64,000 nucleotides of DNA from Occultella kanbiaonis (GTDB lineage: Bacteria; Actinomycetota; Actinomycetes; Actinomycetales; Beutenbergiaceae), in assembly GCF_009708215.1 (NCBI RefSeq), contig NZ_CP046175.1:3100001-3164000 (forward strand). Direction: 5' to 3'. This document shows, piece by piece, positions 44,746 to 53,507 of the stretch. The translations under genes and the position numbers were made by a program. Each line of letters starts with the position of its first letter. Positions within the stretch are counted from its first letter, which is position 1. The notes below the pieces were generated by a model, which was given only the letters and a program-made list of their open reading frames with translations, had not been told where the DNA came from and did no database searches.

Positions 44746-45761
44746 TGGCGGCGGAGAAGGTGCGCGTGGCCGTCGTCGGCGCCGGAGCGTTCGGTCAGGC
44801 GCACCTACGGGCCTACGCCCAGCTAGACCGGGCCGACGTCGTCTGGGTGTGCGACCCCGACGTCGACGCAGCCCGGCGGGCGGCCACCGAGTTCGGCGTC
44901 CCGAACGTTGCCACCGACCTGGAGGCCGTGCTGGCCGATGACGGCGTCCATGTGGTCGACCTCGTCACCCCGGTCGCGCTGCACGCACCGCAGGCGACGG
45001 CAGCGCTCGAGGCCGGTCGCTCGGTGGTGTGCGAGAAGCCGATGGCGCTCGACCTGCCGGAGGCGCTCGCGCTCGCCGAGGTGGCCGCGTCCTCGCCCGG
45101 TGAGCTGCTGGTCAAGTACCACCAGCGCTTCGACCCCGTACACGAGCGGATGCGGGACCTTCTCGCCGAGGGCACCCACGGCACCGGGCTGGTCGCCCAC
45201 ATCGAGATCCTCGGCGACCACCTCGCCGCCCTGCGCTCGCGCGAACACTGGCGGGGCGACCCGCGCCTGACCGGCGGCGGCTGCCTCTTCGAGTCCGGCT
45301 CGCACCTCATCGACCTTGCCCACTTCTGGTTCGGTCCGGCCGCACGCGTGACCGCGACCACCCACCAGCTCGCGGCCGCCAACCCGGACAAGGGCGAGGA
45401 CACCGCCACCCTCGTCGTCCAGTTCGCGAGCGGGGCCGTCATGACCCTGGTCGGGTTCTGGGGGGCTCCGGGATGGGACTGGCGCAAGGAGGTCTTCACC
45501 TCCCACCAGGCCCGGCTGTCGGTCGAGACCGGCGCCAGCAACGCACTGCGGCTGCGCGGCCGGGACGGCACCGACCAGGTACTCGCCGTCGAGGAGGACT
45601 GGTTCGCCCGTTCCGTGCGCCGCTCGCTCGCTCACGCGCTCGACTGCGCCGCCGGAGACGCTGCACCGCAGGTCACCGTCGACGACGCGCTCGCCTCGAT
45701 GCGCACCCTCGACGCGGCCTACCGCTCGGCACGAGAGGGGCGGACCGTTGAACTGGCGTGA
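44745..45761 (+). CDS. Gfo/Idh/MocA family sugar dehydrogenase
   Basis: A 338-residue NAD(P)-dependent oxidoreductase. It has the Rossmann motif VVGAGAFGQAH, the EKP motif (VCEKPMAL) that contains the active-site Lys, and the C-terminal sheet with GGGCLFESGSHLIDLAHFWFG (His/Asp of the catalytic region). A GTG at 44742 is an alternative start overlapping the permease stop. Probably oxidises the imported sugar or its derivative. Confidence 0.94.
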   Translation: MAAEKVRVAVVGAGAFGQAHLRAYAQLDRADVVWVCDPDVDAARRAATEFGVPNVATDLEAVLADDGVHVVDLVTPVALHAPQATAALEAGRSVVCEKPMALDLPEALALAEVAASSPGELLVKYHQRFDPVHERMRDLLAEGTHGTGLVAHIEILGDHLAALRSREHWRGDPRLTGGGCLFESGSHLIDLAHFWFGPAARVTATTHQLAAANPDKGEDTATLVVQFASGAVMTLVGFWGAPGWDWRKEVFTSHQARLSVETGASNALRLRGRDGTDQVLAVEEDWFARSVRRSLAHALDCAAGDAAPQVTVDDALASMRTLDAAYRSAREGRTVELA

Positions 45762-46464
45762 GGCCACCGTCGCGGACCTGCTCCGGGGGTCCACGAGCGG
45801 GCGGCCGGAGACGGCGGCCGCGCGCCCGCAACGGCGCCCCGCCCGGCCCGCCGTCCCCCGCGCCCCGTTCGCCGAACGGTTGCTCGACGGCACCCGAACC
45901 GTGGCGCTGCTCGCCGTGGTCAGCGTGATCGTCCTCGCGCTCGCCGTCGGTGTGGTCACGCTGTTGCCCGGTCTCGCCGCCGGGTCACGCCTGCTCGCAC
46001 AGGATCGGGCCGGTCACCCGGTCCGCCCGCTCCGCGACCCCCTCACGCTCGTGCGACGGACGGCGGCGACCACGTGGCCGATCAGCGTCGCCGTCGCCCT
46101 CGGCCTCGTCGCGGTGACGGCCAACCTCCTCTTCCTCGGACAGCAACCGAGCACCCTCGCCGCCGCGCTCGTGGCCGTGAACCTGGCCGTCGTCGCGCTC
46201 TGCGGCTGGTGGACCGCCGCCTGCGCCCGTGAACTCGCGGACGATCCCCTGCTCGCCCGATCGGACCTGATCCGGCGTGCCACCGCCCGGGCCCTGGGCT
46301 TCGGCCGCTGGCACGTGGCCCTCGCCCTCGCCGTGGTCGCCGGTGCGGGGCTCGTACTCGTCAGCCCGCTCCTCGCCGCCCTGTTCGCCCCGGCGCTCGC
46401 TCTGCTCGCCGGCCGGCTCGCCGACCCCACCCCAACCCCACCCGCCCGAGAGGTGACTTCGTGA
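45748..46464 (+). CDS. YesL/DUF624-like membrane protein (TTG start)
   Basis: A 238-residue protein with a Pro/Arg-rich N-terminus and four to five membrane helices (ALLAVVSVIVLALAVGVVTLLPGLAAGSRLL, then TTWPISVAVALGLVAVTANLLFLG). The helix spacing and the place in a CUT1 operon resemble DUF624/YesL proteins, which accompany sugar importers and whose role is unknown. It begins at TTG 45748 inside the previous gene and overlaps the next by GTGA. Confidence 0.6.
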   Translation: MNWREATVADLLRGSTSGRPETAAARPQRRPARPAVPRAPFAERLLDGTRTVALLAVVSVIVLALAVGVVTLLPGLAAGSRLLAQDRAGHPVRPLRDPLTLVRRTAATTWPISVAVALGLVAVTANLLFLGQQPSTLAAALVAVNLAVVALCGWWTAACARELADDPLLARSDLIRRATARALGFGRWHVALALAVVAGAGLVLVSPLLAALFAPALALLAGRLADPTPTPPAREVTS

Positions 46465-47525
46465 CCATCCCCCTCCGCCTGGCCTTCCTCGGCGTGACCC
46501 ACCCGCACGCCGCCGCCTGGGCCGATGCCGCCCGCACCGACCCGCGCACGACCATCGCGACCGTCCACGACGCCGACTCCGACGCCGGCCGCACCTTCGC
46601 GGCTCGGTACGACGCCGACGCCGTGGCCTCGGTGACCGACGCGCTGCGTGCGGTCGACGCCGTCGTGGTCGACGGGCGCAACGACGAGGCCGTCGGGTAC
46701 GCGCACGCCGCGATCGACGCCGGTCTGCCGGTCTTCGTCGAGAAGACCGGCGCACGGACCGCCGCCGACCTGGCCGAGGTCGGGGCGCGTGCCCGCGAGG
46801 CCGGCCTCGTCAGCCAGATGGGCTATTTCGCCCGATACTCCGACTCCGTCGAGCGCGCCGCGCGGACGCTGGCCGACGGCACCCTCGGAGAGCTCTACCT
46901 GGCCCGGTTCCACTCCGCGATCCCCCACCAAGCATGGCGCACGATGGCGCACTGGTTCGCCGACGGCACGAACGTCGTCACGCCGTTCATGGAGGCCGGC
47001 TGTCACATGGTCGACGTCGTCCGGCACCTGCTCGGCGAGCCGAGCGACATCCGCGCGACCCGCGTCCGTCGACCCGGCACCCCCAGCCCGGGTGAGGATG
47101 CGCTCGCCGCGACGATGCGCATCGGCGGCGCGGTCGTCACCATCGACTTCACCGCCCACGAGGCCGACCCGTGGAACACGGGCTGGGGCGGCGAACTCTT
47201 CGGCGACACCGCCACGCTCCGCTTCCACGTCACCCCCGCCCGCACGGCGCTCGGCACCGGGACACACGTCCCGGAGGTGGTCTCCCCGGTGGCGACCGAC
47301 GACGCCGACGCCATCGCGGCGTGCATGGCCGCCGAGAACGTCGAACTGATGCGACGCGGGATGGCCGCCTTCATCGACGCCGTGCACGGCACCGCCCCGA
47401 GCCCGGTCGACGTCGCCGACGGCGCCCGCACGCTCGCCGTCATCGAGGCGGCCCTGGCCTCCTGCGATCTCCCTGGGACCGACCCAGCAGTCCACCCCAC
47501 GTCCGCCTCAGCCGCCGCTCGATGA
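46461..47525 (+). CDS. Gfo/Idh/MocA family oxidoreductase (GTG start), divergent member
   Basis: A 354-residue protein. The N-terminal Rossmann domain begins LRLAFLGVTHPHA, lacking the standard GxGxxG (it has GVTHPH instead). The active-site EKP becomes VEKTG. The C-terminal domain has AGCHMVDVVRHLLG. The loss of the Gly motif and EKP suggests altered cofactor binding or a different reaction. It starts at GTG 46461, overlapping the membrane-protein stop. Confidence 0.88.
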   Translation: MTIPLRLAFLGVTHPHAAAWADAARTDPRTTIATVHDADSDAGRTFAARYDADAVASVTDALRAVDAVVVDGRNDEAVGYAHAAIDAGLPVFVEKTGARTAADLAEVGARAREAGLVSQMGYFARYSDSVERAARTLADGTLGELYLARFHSAIPHQAWRTMAHWFADGTNVVTPFMEAGCHMVDVVRHLLGEPSDIRATRVRRPGTPSPGEDALAATMRIGGAVVTIDFTAHEADPWNTGWGGELFGDTATLRFHVTPARTALGTGTHVPEVVSPVATDDADAIAACMAAENVELMRRGMAAFIDAVHGTAPSPVDVADGARTLAVIEAALASCDLPGTDPAVHPTSASAAAR

Positions 47526-47608
47526 CCTGATCGCCGGCGGCACAACACCACCACCCCCCGCATCACCCGACCCGGTCGCGACGACGCGACCTTCCGAGAG
47601 GAACGACC

Positions 47609-48925
47609 ATGATCAGCAGAAGACTCCTGCTCCAGTCCACCGGTGTTGCGTTCGGCGCCGCCGCGATCGGCGCCACCGCCGCCTGCGGGCAGGGCGGCGG
47701 CAACACCGGCCCCGAGGACGACGACGCGCCCAAGGACATGCGCTTCGCCTGGTGGGGGCATGAGGAGATGAACCGCACCACCACCGAGGCGATCGAGCTC
47801 TACAACAGCCGGTCGGAGAACGTCACCATCACCGGCGAGAACGCGTCCTGGGATGACTTCTGGGACCGGATGGCGACCCAGATCGCGGGCGACAACGGCC
47901 CGGATGCGATGCAGATGTCGAACCAGATGATCGTCGACTACGCCCAGCGTGGTGCGCTGCTCGATCTCGAGGAGTACATCGGCGACGTCATCGACACCAG
48001 CACCTGGAACGAGGACCTGCAGTCGTACGGCGTGATCGACGGCATCCGCGCCGGTGTCCCGATCAGCACCGACGGCTTCACGGTGCTGGCCGATCGCGAC
48101 CGGGTCGAGGAACTCGGGCTGTCGCTGCCCGATGAGGGGTGGACCTGGGACGACCTGGCCGAGCTCGCCCTGGCGATCCGCGAGGCTGGCGGCGGCGACC
48201 TGTACGGCATGTCCGACGGGTCCGGGCGCTACGAGCTGCTCGAGCCCTGGGTACGCGGCCGCGGCAAGCGGTTCTTCAACGCCGAGGACAGCCCGGTCAC
48301 CCTCGGTTTCGAGAAGGAGGACCTCGCCGAGTTCTGGGAGTGGTGGGCCAGCATGCGGGCCGACGGCGGCTGCGTCACCCCCGACATCGAAGCCGAGAAC
48401 CTCAGTCACGAGACCAGCCCACTCGTCGGGGGCCGCGCACCGCTGTACTTCACCACGACGAGCGAGCTCACCGGTGTCCGGGCGTTGATGGAGTCGTCGA
48501 TCCAGGCGTTGCCGATGCCCGACACCGCGGGCGGCTCCAAGCCGGCGAACTTCGTGCGGCCGAACCTCTTCATGAGCGCCTGGGCCGGCACCCCCTACCC
48601 GACCGAGTGCGCACGGTTCCTCGACTTCTGGATCAACGACCCGGAGGCCGTGGAGGTCATCGGCAACTCCCGCGGCGTGCCCCCGAGCCCCGAGGCAGCC
48701 GCCCTCGTCGAGGACGAGCCCGATGCCTCCGGTCTGCGCACGCCCTCGGAGTACCTCGCGCTCATCACCGAGATCGGCTCGCCGATGGACTACCTGACCC
48801 CGCGCTCCGGCCGTGACGTCTACCAGCTCCTCGGCCGTGTCGCCGAGGAGGTCCGCTTCGGCCAGACCGACATCCCGACGGCGGTCGACAGCTTCTTCGA
48901 CCAGGCCGCCTCGACCCTCGCCTGA
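47609..48925 (+). CDS. CUT1 extracellular solute-binding lipoprotein, second locus
   Basis: A 438-residue lipoprotein. The N-terminus has a twin-arginine-like SRRLLLQ followed by a lipobox (TAAC, Cys26), so it may be exported by Tat. The SBP_bac_1 domain begins with MRFAWWGHEE and contains a ligand-pocket-like YGMSDGSGRYELLEPWVRG stretch. Unusually it comes after the permeases and dehydrogenases rather than first. A GGTCGCG/CGCGACC hairpin (47574-47591) precedes the gene. Confidence 0.94.
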   Translation: MISRRLLLQSTGVAFGAAAIGATAACGQGGGNTGPEDDDAPKDMRFAWWGHEEMNRTTTEAIELYNSRSENVTITGENASWDDFWDRMATQIAGDNGPDAMQMSNQMIVDYAQRGALLDLEEYIGDVIDTSTWNEDLQSYGVIDGIRAGVPISTDGFTVLADRDRVEELGLSLPDEGWTWDDLAELALAIREAGGGDLYGMSDGSGRYELLEPWVRGRGKRFFNAEDSPVTLGFEKEDLAEFWEWWASMRADGGCVTPDIEAENLSHETSPLVGGRAPLYFTTTSELTGVRALMESSIQALPMPDTAGGSKPANFVRPNLFMSAWAGTPYPTECARFLDFWINDPEAVEVIGNSRGVPPSPEAAALVEDEPDASGLRTPSEYLALITEIGSPMDYLTPRSGRDVYQLLGRVAEEVRFGQTDIPTAVDSFFDQAASTLA

Positions 48926-48960
48926 CCTCAGACCCGTACCACCCATCCAGAAGGAGAACC

Positions 48961-49746
48961 ATGCGTTTCAGCAACAAGGTCGCCGTCGTCACCGGTGGCG
49001 GCGCCGGCATCGGCCGACAGACCGTCAACATCCTGGCCGCGGAGGGGGCGATCGTCGTCGTCGCGGACTTCGACGCCGAGCGCGCCGAGAAGGCACGTGC
49101 GGCGGCACTGGAGCTCGGCGCGCCGGACGCGGCCGCCATCCAGCTCGACATCGCGTCGGAAGAGGACGCGATCGCGTTGGCGGCGCTGTGCCGGGACCGG
49201 TTCGGCGGCGTCGACGTGCTCGTCAACAACGCGGCGGCGCGGGTCTACGGCCCGGTGACCGAGGCCACGCTCGAGTCCTGGAAGTTCATCACCGACGTCA
49301 ACCTGATCGGCCCGGGTCTCACCTGCAAGCACCTCATCCCGCTGATGGAGGGACGCGGCGCGTCGATCGTCAACATCTCCTCGGCGAACGGCGTCGTCGG
49401 GCGACCGGGAATGGCGCAGTACGACGCCACCAAGGCGGGCGTGCTCGGCCTCACTCGCTCGCTCGCCTGCGACCACGCCGACCAGGGCATCCGGGTCAAC
49501 GCCATCCTGCCGGGGCCGACACTGACCGACTTCCACAAGGACCGCGCAGCCGAGGCCGGCCGCGAGATCGACCCGACCATCACCGAGCCCCACGAGGGCG
49601 GCCCGGGCGTGCTGCGCCGTCAGGGCCGGCCGGAGGAGATCGCGCACGCGGTCGCCTTCCTCGCGAGCGACCATGCCTCCTACATCACCGGAGCGTGCCT
49701 GTCGGTCGACGGCGGCCTGGCTGCGCTGTCCGGCAGGCTCGGATGA
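48961..49746 (+). CDS. Short-chain dehydrogenase/reductase
   Basis: A 261-residue classical SDR. The cofactor motif is TGGGAGIG (residues 12-19), followed by NNAAARV, catalytic Ser in NISSANG and YDATK. The C-terminus has VAFLASDHASYITGACLSVDGG. With its Gfo/Idh neighbours it is likely a sugar or polyol dehydrogenase. A GGAGAA site precedes the ATG at 48961. Confidence 0.94.
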   Translation: MRFSNKVAVVTGGGAGIGRQTVNILAAEGAIVVVADFDAERAEKARAAALELGAPDAAAIQLDIASEEDAIALAALCRDRFGGVDVLVNNAAARVYGPVTEATLESWKFITDVNLIGPGLTCKHLIPLMEGRGASIVNISSANGVVGRPGMAQYDATKAGVLGLTRSLACDHADQGIRVNAILPGPTLTDFHKDRAAEAGREIDPTITEPHEGGPGVLRRQGRPEEIAHAVAFLASDHASYITGACLSVDGGLAALSGRLG

Positions 49747-49790
49747 GTCACCTCGGTTCGTCGACGGCGGCGCTCGGGGGCATCCCGTGA
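49743..49790 (+). CDS. 15-residue coupling ORF between SDR and Gfo/Idh genes
   Basis: ATG 49743 overlaps the SDR stop (ATGA) and the short frame ends at TGA 49788-49790, overlapping the next gene's GTG at 49787 (GTGA). The peptide MSHLGSSTAALGGIP has no known relative. The arrangement could hand ribosomes from the SDR gene to the dehydrogenase gene. It may also be chance. Confidence 0.35.
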   Translation: MSHLGSSTAALGGIP

Positions 49791-50878
49791 CGGTTCGGGT
49801 GGCCCTGGTCGGGCTCGGGTTCGGCGCCGAGTTCATCCCGATCTACCAGGCGCACCCGGACGCCGAGCTCGTCGCGATCTGCCAGCGTGACCAGGGCAAG
49901 CTCGACGCGATCGGGGAGGCCTTCGGCGTCGAGCGGCGGTACACCTCCTACGAGGACCTGCTGCGTGACGACGAGATCGACGCCGTCCACCTGAACACGC
50001 CGATCCCCCTGCACGCCGATCAGTCGGTGGCCGCGCTCGAGGCCGGCAAGCACGTCGCCTGCACCGTGCCCATGGCGACGTCGGCGGAGGACTGCGCTCG
50101 GGTGGTCGCCGCCGCCGACGCGAGCGGGCGGACGTACATGATGATGGAGACGGTCGTCTACTCGCGTGAGTTCCTGCACGTGCAGCGGCTCTATCGCGAG
50201 GGCGAGCTCGGGCGCCTGCAGTTCCTGCGCGGGGCGCACCACCAGGACATGACGGGCTGGCCCGACTACTGGGCGGGCCTACCACCGATGCACTACGCCA
50301 CGCACGCCGTCGGACCGCTGCTGGCCCTGGCCGGCGCACCCGCGGACACCGTGACGTGCGTCGGGTCCGGGCGGATCCCCGAGGAGCTCGCGGCCCGGTA
50401 CGGGTCACCGTTCGCGGTGGAGAGCGCGCACATCACGGTTCGGGACAGCGACCTCGCCGCCGAGGCCAGCCGGTCACTGTTCGCGACGGCCCGCGAGTAC
50501 GTGGAGAGCTTCGACGTGTACGGCTCACTCGCGTCGTTCGAGTGGGCGCAGACCGAGGCGAGCGAGCCGGTGCTGTTCCGCGGGGAGGAGGCCTCCGCGC
50601 TGACGGTGCCGGACTACGCCCACCTCCTGCCCGACGAGATCCGGGCGTACACCACGCGCGGTGTATACGATGCGGAGAATGCGCACCTCTCGTTCGCGCA
50701 GGGCAGCGGGCACGGAGGCTCGCACCCGCACCTCGCCCACGAGTTCGTGCGGAGCCTTGTCGAGGGTCGGGCACCGTCGATCGACGCTCGGACGGCGGCG
50801 AACTGGACGTCGGTCGGCCTGCTGGCCCACGAGTCGGCGATGCAGGGCGGCGCAACCCTCGCGCTGCCTCGGTTCTAG
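49787..50878 (+). CDS. Gfo/Idh/MocA family oxidoreductase (GTG start), third copy
   Basis: A 363-residue protein. The Rossmann motif is VALVGLGFGAEF, the equivalent of EKP reads CTVPMATS, lacking the Lys that normally acts in hydride transfer. It keeps HYATHAVGPLLALAG for the C-terminal domain. The missing Lys suggests a non-standard or non-dehydrogenase role. The GTG at 49787 has GGGGG upstream and overlaps a tiny ORF. Confidence 0.9.
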   Translation: MTVRVALVGLGFGAEFIPIYQAHPDAELVAICQRDQGKLDAIGEAFGVERRYTSYEDLLRDDEIDAVHLNTPIPLHADQSVAALEAGKHVACTVPMATSAEDCARVVAAADASGRTYMMMETVVYSREFLHVQRLYREGELGRLQFLRGAHHQDMTGWPDYWAGLPPMHYATHAVGPLLALAGAPADTVTCVGSGRIPEELAARYGSPFAVESAHITVRDSDLAAEASRSLFATAREYVESFDVYGSLASFEWAQTEASEPVLFRGEEASALTVPDYAHLLPDEIRAYTTRGVYDAENAHLSFAQGSGHGGSHPHLAHEFVRSLVEGRAPSIDARTAANWTSVGLLAHESAMQGGATLALPRF

Positions 50879-50896
50879 GCGGCGAGCACGCCTGCC

Positions 50897-52180
50897 GTGA
50901 GCGCTCGGGGTGGGTCCGGCACCGAGAGGGCGGTCCACCCCGAGCGGCCCCGGCTCGGCGGCGCCGGCCTGCTGCGGCAGCCGGTGCGGCAACAGAGCCT
51001 GCGGCACTCCAACCTCGCTCTCGTCGCGTCGCACATCTTCACCGCCGACGAGCCGGTGTCGCGCGCACAGATCGTCGCCGCGAGCGGGCTGACGCGGGCC
51101 ACCGTGTCACGCCTGGTCGAGGCGCTGCTCGCCGCTGCCGTGGTCGAGGAGCGGGAGGCGCCGCCGTCGCGGGGCGCGGGACGGCCGGTGCGACCGCTCG
51201 CTCCGGCCGCCGGCACGCACGTCGCGCTCGGGCTCGAGGTCAATACGACGAGCCTCGGCGGGTGCCTGGTGGATCTGGCCGGGAACGTGGTGGCCGAGCG
51301 CGTCGTCGACGGCGACTTCTTCGCCAGCGACCCGACGGCGGTGCTCGCCGACCTCGTGACGCTCGCCGAAGCGCTGCTGACCGGGCCCACGGCGAGCGGG
51401 CGACGCCACGTCGGCTCGCACGTGTCACTGCCCGGGGCGGTCGACAAGGGAACGATCGTCGTGGCCCGCAATCTCGGCTGGCACGACGTCGACATCCTCG
51501 GCCGGCTGGGCGAGAACTCCCGGCTTGGTGAGCGACCGCTCCGGCTCGGCTCGGTCGGCCCGATGTCGGCGCTCGCCGAGAGCCGCTACCGGGAGACGTC
51601 CAGCGGCGGCGGCTCCTTCGCGTGGGTGTCGGGCGACAACAGCATCGGGTCCTCGATCATCGTCGACGGTCAGCTCATCACCGACGTCAAGGGCTGGGAC
51701 GGGAACGTCGGCTCGATCCCCGTCGGCGGCACGGTCGTGGGTGGACGGCCACTCGAACGGCACCCCCTCGACGACTACGTCGGTCGCCGTGCGCTGCTCC
51801 GGCGCGCCGGCCTCCCGACGACGACCACCATCGACGAGCTCGCGGACCTCGCCCACGCCGGGACCGAACCCGCCCTCAACGCGGCGCTGGCCGATGCCGG
51901 CGCGGCCCTCGGGGAGGTGGTCGCGACGATGATGACGCTGGTCAGCACCCCGGTCGTCGTGTTCGGCGACACCCTCGCCGCCATCCTGCCGTTCGTCGCC
52001 GAGCAGATCGACGTGGCGCTGCGGCAACGACTCCCGGCCGGCCACGTCGTGCGACCCCTGCTCGAGGCGTCGATCACGTCCTCACACGCCGCCATGCGCG
52101 GCGGCGCGCTCAGCATCCTCGAAGAGGCGCTCGCCGACGCGGAACGATGGCTGGTCAAGCCTGACGTCCTGAGCGGCTGA
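50897..52180 (+). CDS. ROK-family transcriptional regulator (GTG start)
   Basis: A 427-residue protein. An N-terminal winged HTH at about residues 30-90 (ASGLTRATVSRLVEALLAA) is followed by a ROK sugar-kinase-like domain (GLEVNTTSLGGCLVDLAGNVV, then GDNSIGSSIIVDGQL). The domain lacks the usual ROK zinc CxCG motif, so it is more likely a sensor than a kinase. It begins 18 bases after the last dehydrogenase and completes the second sugar locus. It is therefore a second candidate regulator of that operon, next to XylR. Confidence 0.92.
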   Translation: MSARGGSGTERAVHPERPRLGGAGLLRQPVRQQSLRHSNLALVASHIFTADEPVSRAQIVAASGLTRATVSRLVEALLAAAVVEEREAPPSRGAGRPVRPLAPAAGTHVALGLEVNTTSLGGCLVDLAGNVVAERVVDGDFFASDPTAVLADLVTLAEALLTGPTASGRRHVGSHVSLPGAVDKGTIVVARNLGWHDVDILGRLGENSRLGERPLRLGSVGPMSALAESRYRETSSGGGSFAWVSGDNSIGSSIIVDGQLITDVKGWDGNVGSIPVGGTVVGGRPLERHPLDDYVGRRALLRRAGLPTTTTIDELADLAHAGTEPALNAALADAGAALGEVVATMMTLVSTPVVVFGDTLAAILPFVAEQIDVALRQRLPAGHVVRPLLEASITSSHAAMRGGALSILEEALADAERWLVKPDVLSG

Positions 52181-52220
52181 TCGGCTCGACTCCGCTCGCG
52201 ACGCCTCCGACGGCGCGACC

Positions 52221-52439
52221 TCAGCCCTCCGCGCGGATGTCGCCCACGATGACCACACGTATCGCCACACCGTCGACGGTCGCCGGAATCTGCTCGGCGG
52301 CCTGCTCGTCGCGCACGTTCACCCGGACGCCGTACCCGGCCGGCGCGCGCTCCAGGCCCACACCGACGACTCCGTCCCGCTCGCCGGCCTCTGCGGCCAG
52401 TCGCTCCTTGGCCGCCCGCGCCTCGGCGAGATCGCTCAC
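52221..52439 (-). CDS. 72-residue protein related to the N-terminal domain of the neighbouring protease
   Basis: A small acidic protein with a helical start and a GVVGVGLERAPAGYGVRVNV strand pair. The same arrangement (helix, then ...FAVGIATRTAAGFGVAVRYD) forms residues ~5-55 of the protease at 52447. It begins eight bases after the protease stop on the same strand, so the two are co-transcribed. It may be an inhibitor- or chaperone-like partner, or a domain duplication (inference). Confidence 0.72.
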   Translation of the reverse strand: MSDLAEARAAKERLAAEAGERDGVVGVGLERAPAGYGVRVNVRDEQAAEQIPATVDGVAIRVVIVGDIRAEG

Positions 52440-52446
52440 CGCGGGC

Positions 52447-53424
52447 TCACACCAGCGTCGCGTCGAGCGCGGCCAGCACCGTCTCGATGGGGTTGAGGTA
52501 GGTCAGCCCGGTCCCGCTCGGGCCACCGGTCTCACTGCCCGCGAAGAGCAGCCCGACGGCGCGCACTCCGTCCACGAGGTACACGAGCGACCCGCTGTCG
52601 CCACCCTGGGAGAACGGCCCGTCGCCGGTGGACTCCACCTCGATCTGGTCGTCGAACCGCAACTGGCCCAGGCCCTCCCCATACTCGATGACGAGCCCGT
52701 CCAGCTCGATCGCGCTCACCCGTCCGTCGGTGACGCCGGTGGTGCGGCCGACCTTCTGGACCGCCTCCTCACCCTCCACGACCGCCGTGCCGGTCAGCGT
52801 CCCGGCCGGGTAGGTGGCGTCGAACTCGACGTCCTGGAGCGAGGCGAGCGCCGCGTCCACGGTCGCCGGCTGCCCGGGTGCCAACGGCACCACGGCCGCG
52901 AGCGAGCCGATCCGGTCCTGCGGTGACCGACCGCCGTCGGCGGGGCCGGGCTGAACGATGGCGTCGCCGAGTTCCGCGGACGGTGAGCCCGCCAGAACGT
53001 GGAAGTTCGAGAGAACGTACGCGACGCCGTCGGGCAGGGTGACGAACGCACCGAGGGTGCCGGCGGTCACCGCGACGTGAGCGATCGAGATCCCCGGCCG
53101 CAGCGGGCGCACCCGGCCCGTCTCCCCCATGGTCAGCGCGGTCGGCACGACCGGCCCGACGGACAGCGCCCGCACCCGCCCGACCGCACGCACGTCGGCG
53201 TCGGGCCCGAGCTCGGCCGCGAGCCCCTCCGCCCGAGCGACGATCCGCTCGTCACTCTGGTCGTAGCGCACCGCGACACCGAAGCCGGCCGCGGTGCGGG
53301 TCGCGATGCCGACGGCGAACGGCCCGAACCCGGGCGTGGCCATGGCGCCGAGCTCGCTGGAGAGCCACTCGCTCACCGAAGCGATGACCTGTCCCTTGAC
53401 TTCACGTGCCTCGTCGAGATCCAT
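52447..53424 (-). CDS. Nal1/trypsin-like serine peptidase, cytoplasmic
   Basis: A 325-residue protein without a signal peptide. The trypsin-like triad is visible as His142 (SNFHVLAG), Asp190 (TVDAAL) and Ser277 (GGDSGS). Residues 1-85 form a small alpha/beta domain. This layout matches bacterial Nal1-like peptidases. I chose ATG 53424; the further upstream frame is Arg-rich and unlikely. Confidence 0.9.
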   Translation of the reverse strand: MDLDEAREVKGQVIASVSEWLSSELGAMATPGFGPFAVGIATRTAAGFGVAVRYDQSDERIVARAEGLAAELGPDADVRAVGRVRALSVGPVVPTALTMGETGRVRPLRPGISIAHVAVTAGTLGAFVTLPDGVAYVLSNFHVLAGSPSAELGDAIVQPGPADGGRSPQDRIGSLAAVVPLAPGQPATVDAALASLQDVEFDATYPAGTLTGTAVVEGEEAVQKVGRTTGVTDGRVSAIELDGLVIEYGEGLGQLRFDDQIEVESTGDGPFSQGGDSGSLVYLVDGVRAVGLLFAGSETGGPSGTGLTYLNPIETVLAALDATLV

Positions 53425-53507
53425 GCGTCCCAGTCTGCGCGCCGGGTCCGACAACCGCCTCCCACGGACGCCCAATCAGGGGCACCCGGTCCCCGTAGGC
53501 TGGCCCG

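Noticed and set aside
47003-48946. 647-residue minus-strand frame opposite the second sugar-binding protein
   Set aside because: Composition dominated by Gly/Val/Asp/Arg and no motifs; the plus-strand lipoprotein gene is clear.
42932-52180. Missing ABC ATPase taken as a broken importer
   Set aside because: CUT1 importers of actinomycetes usually share a separately encoded MsiK-type ATPase, so absence is normal.
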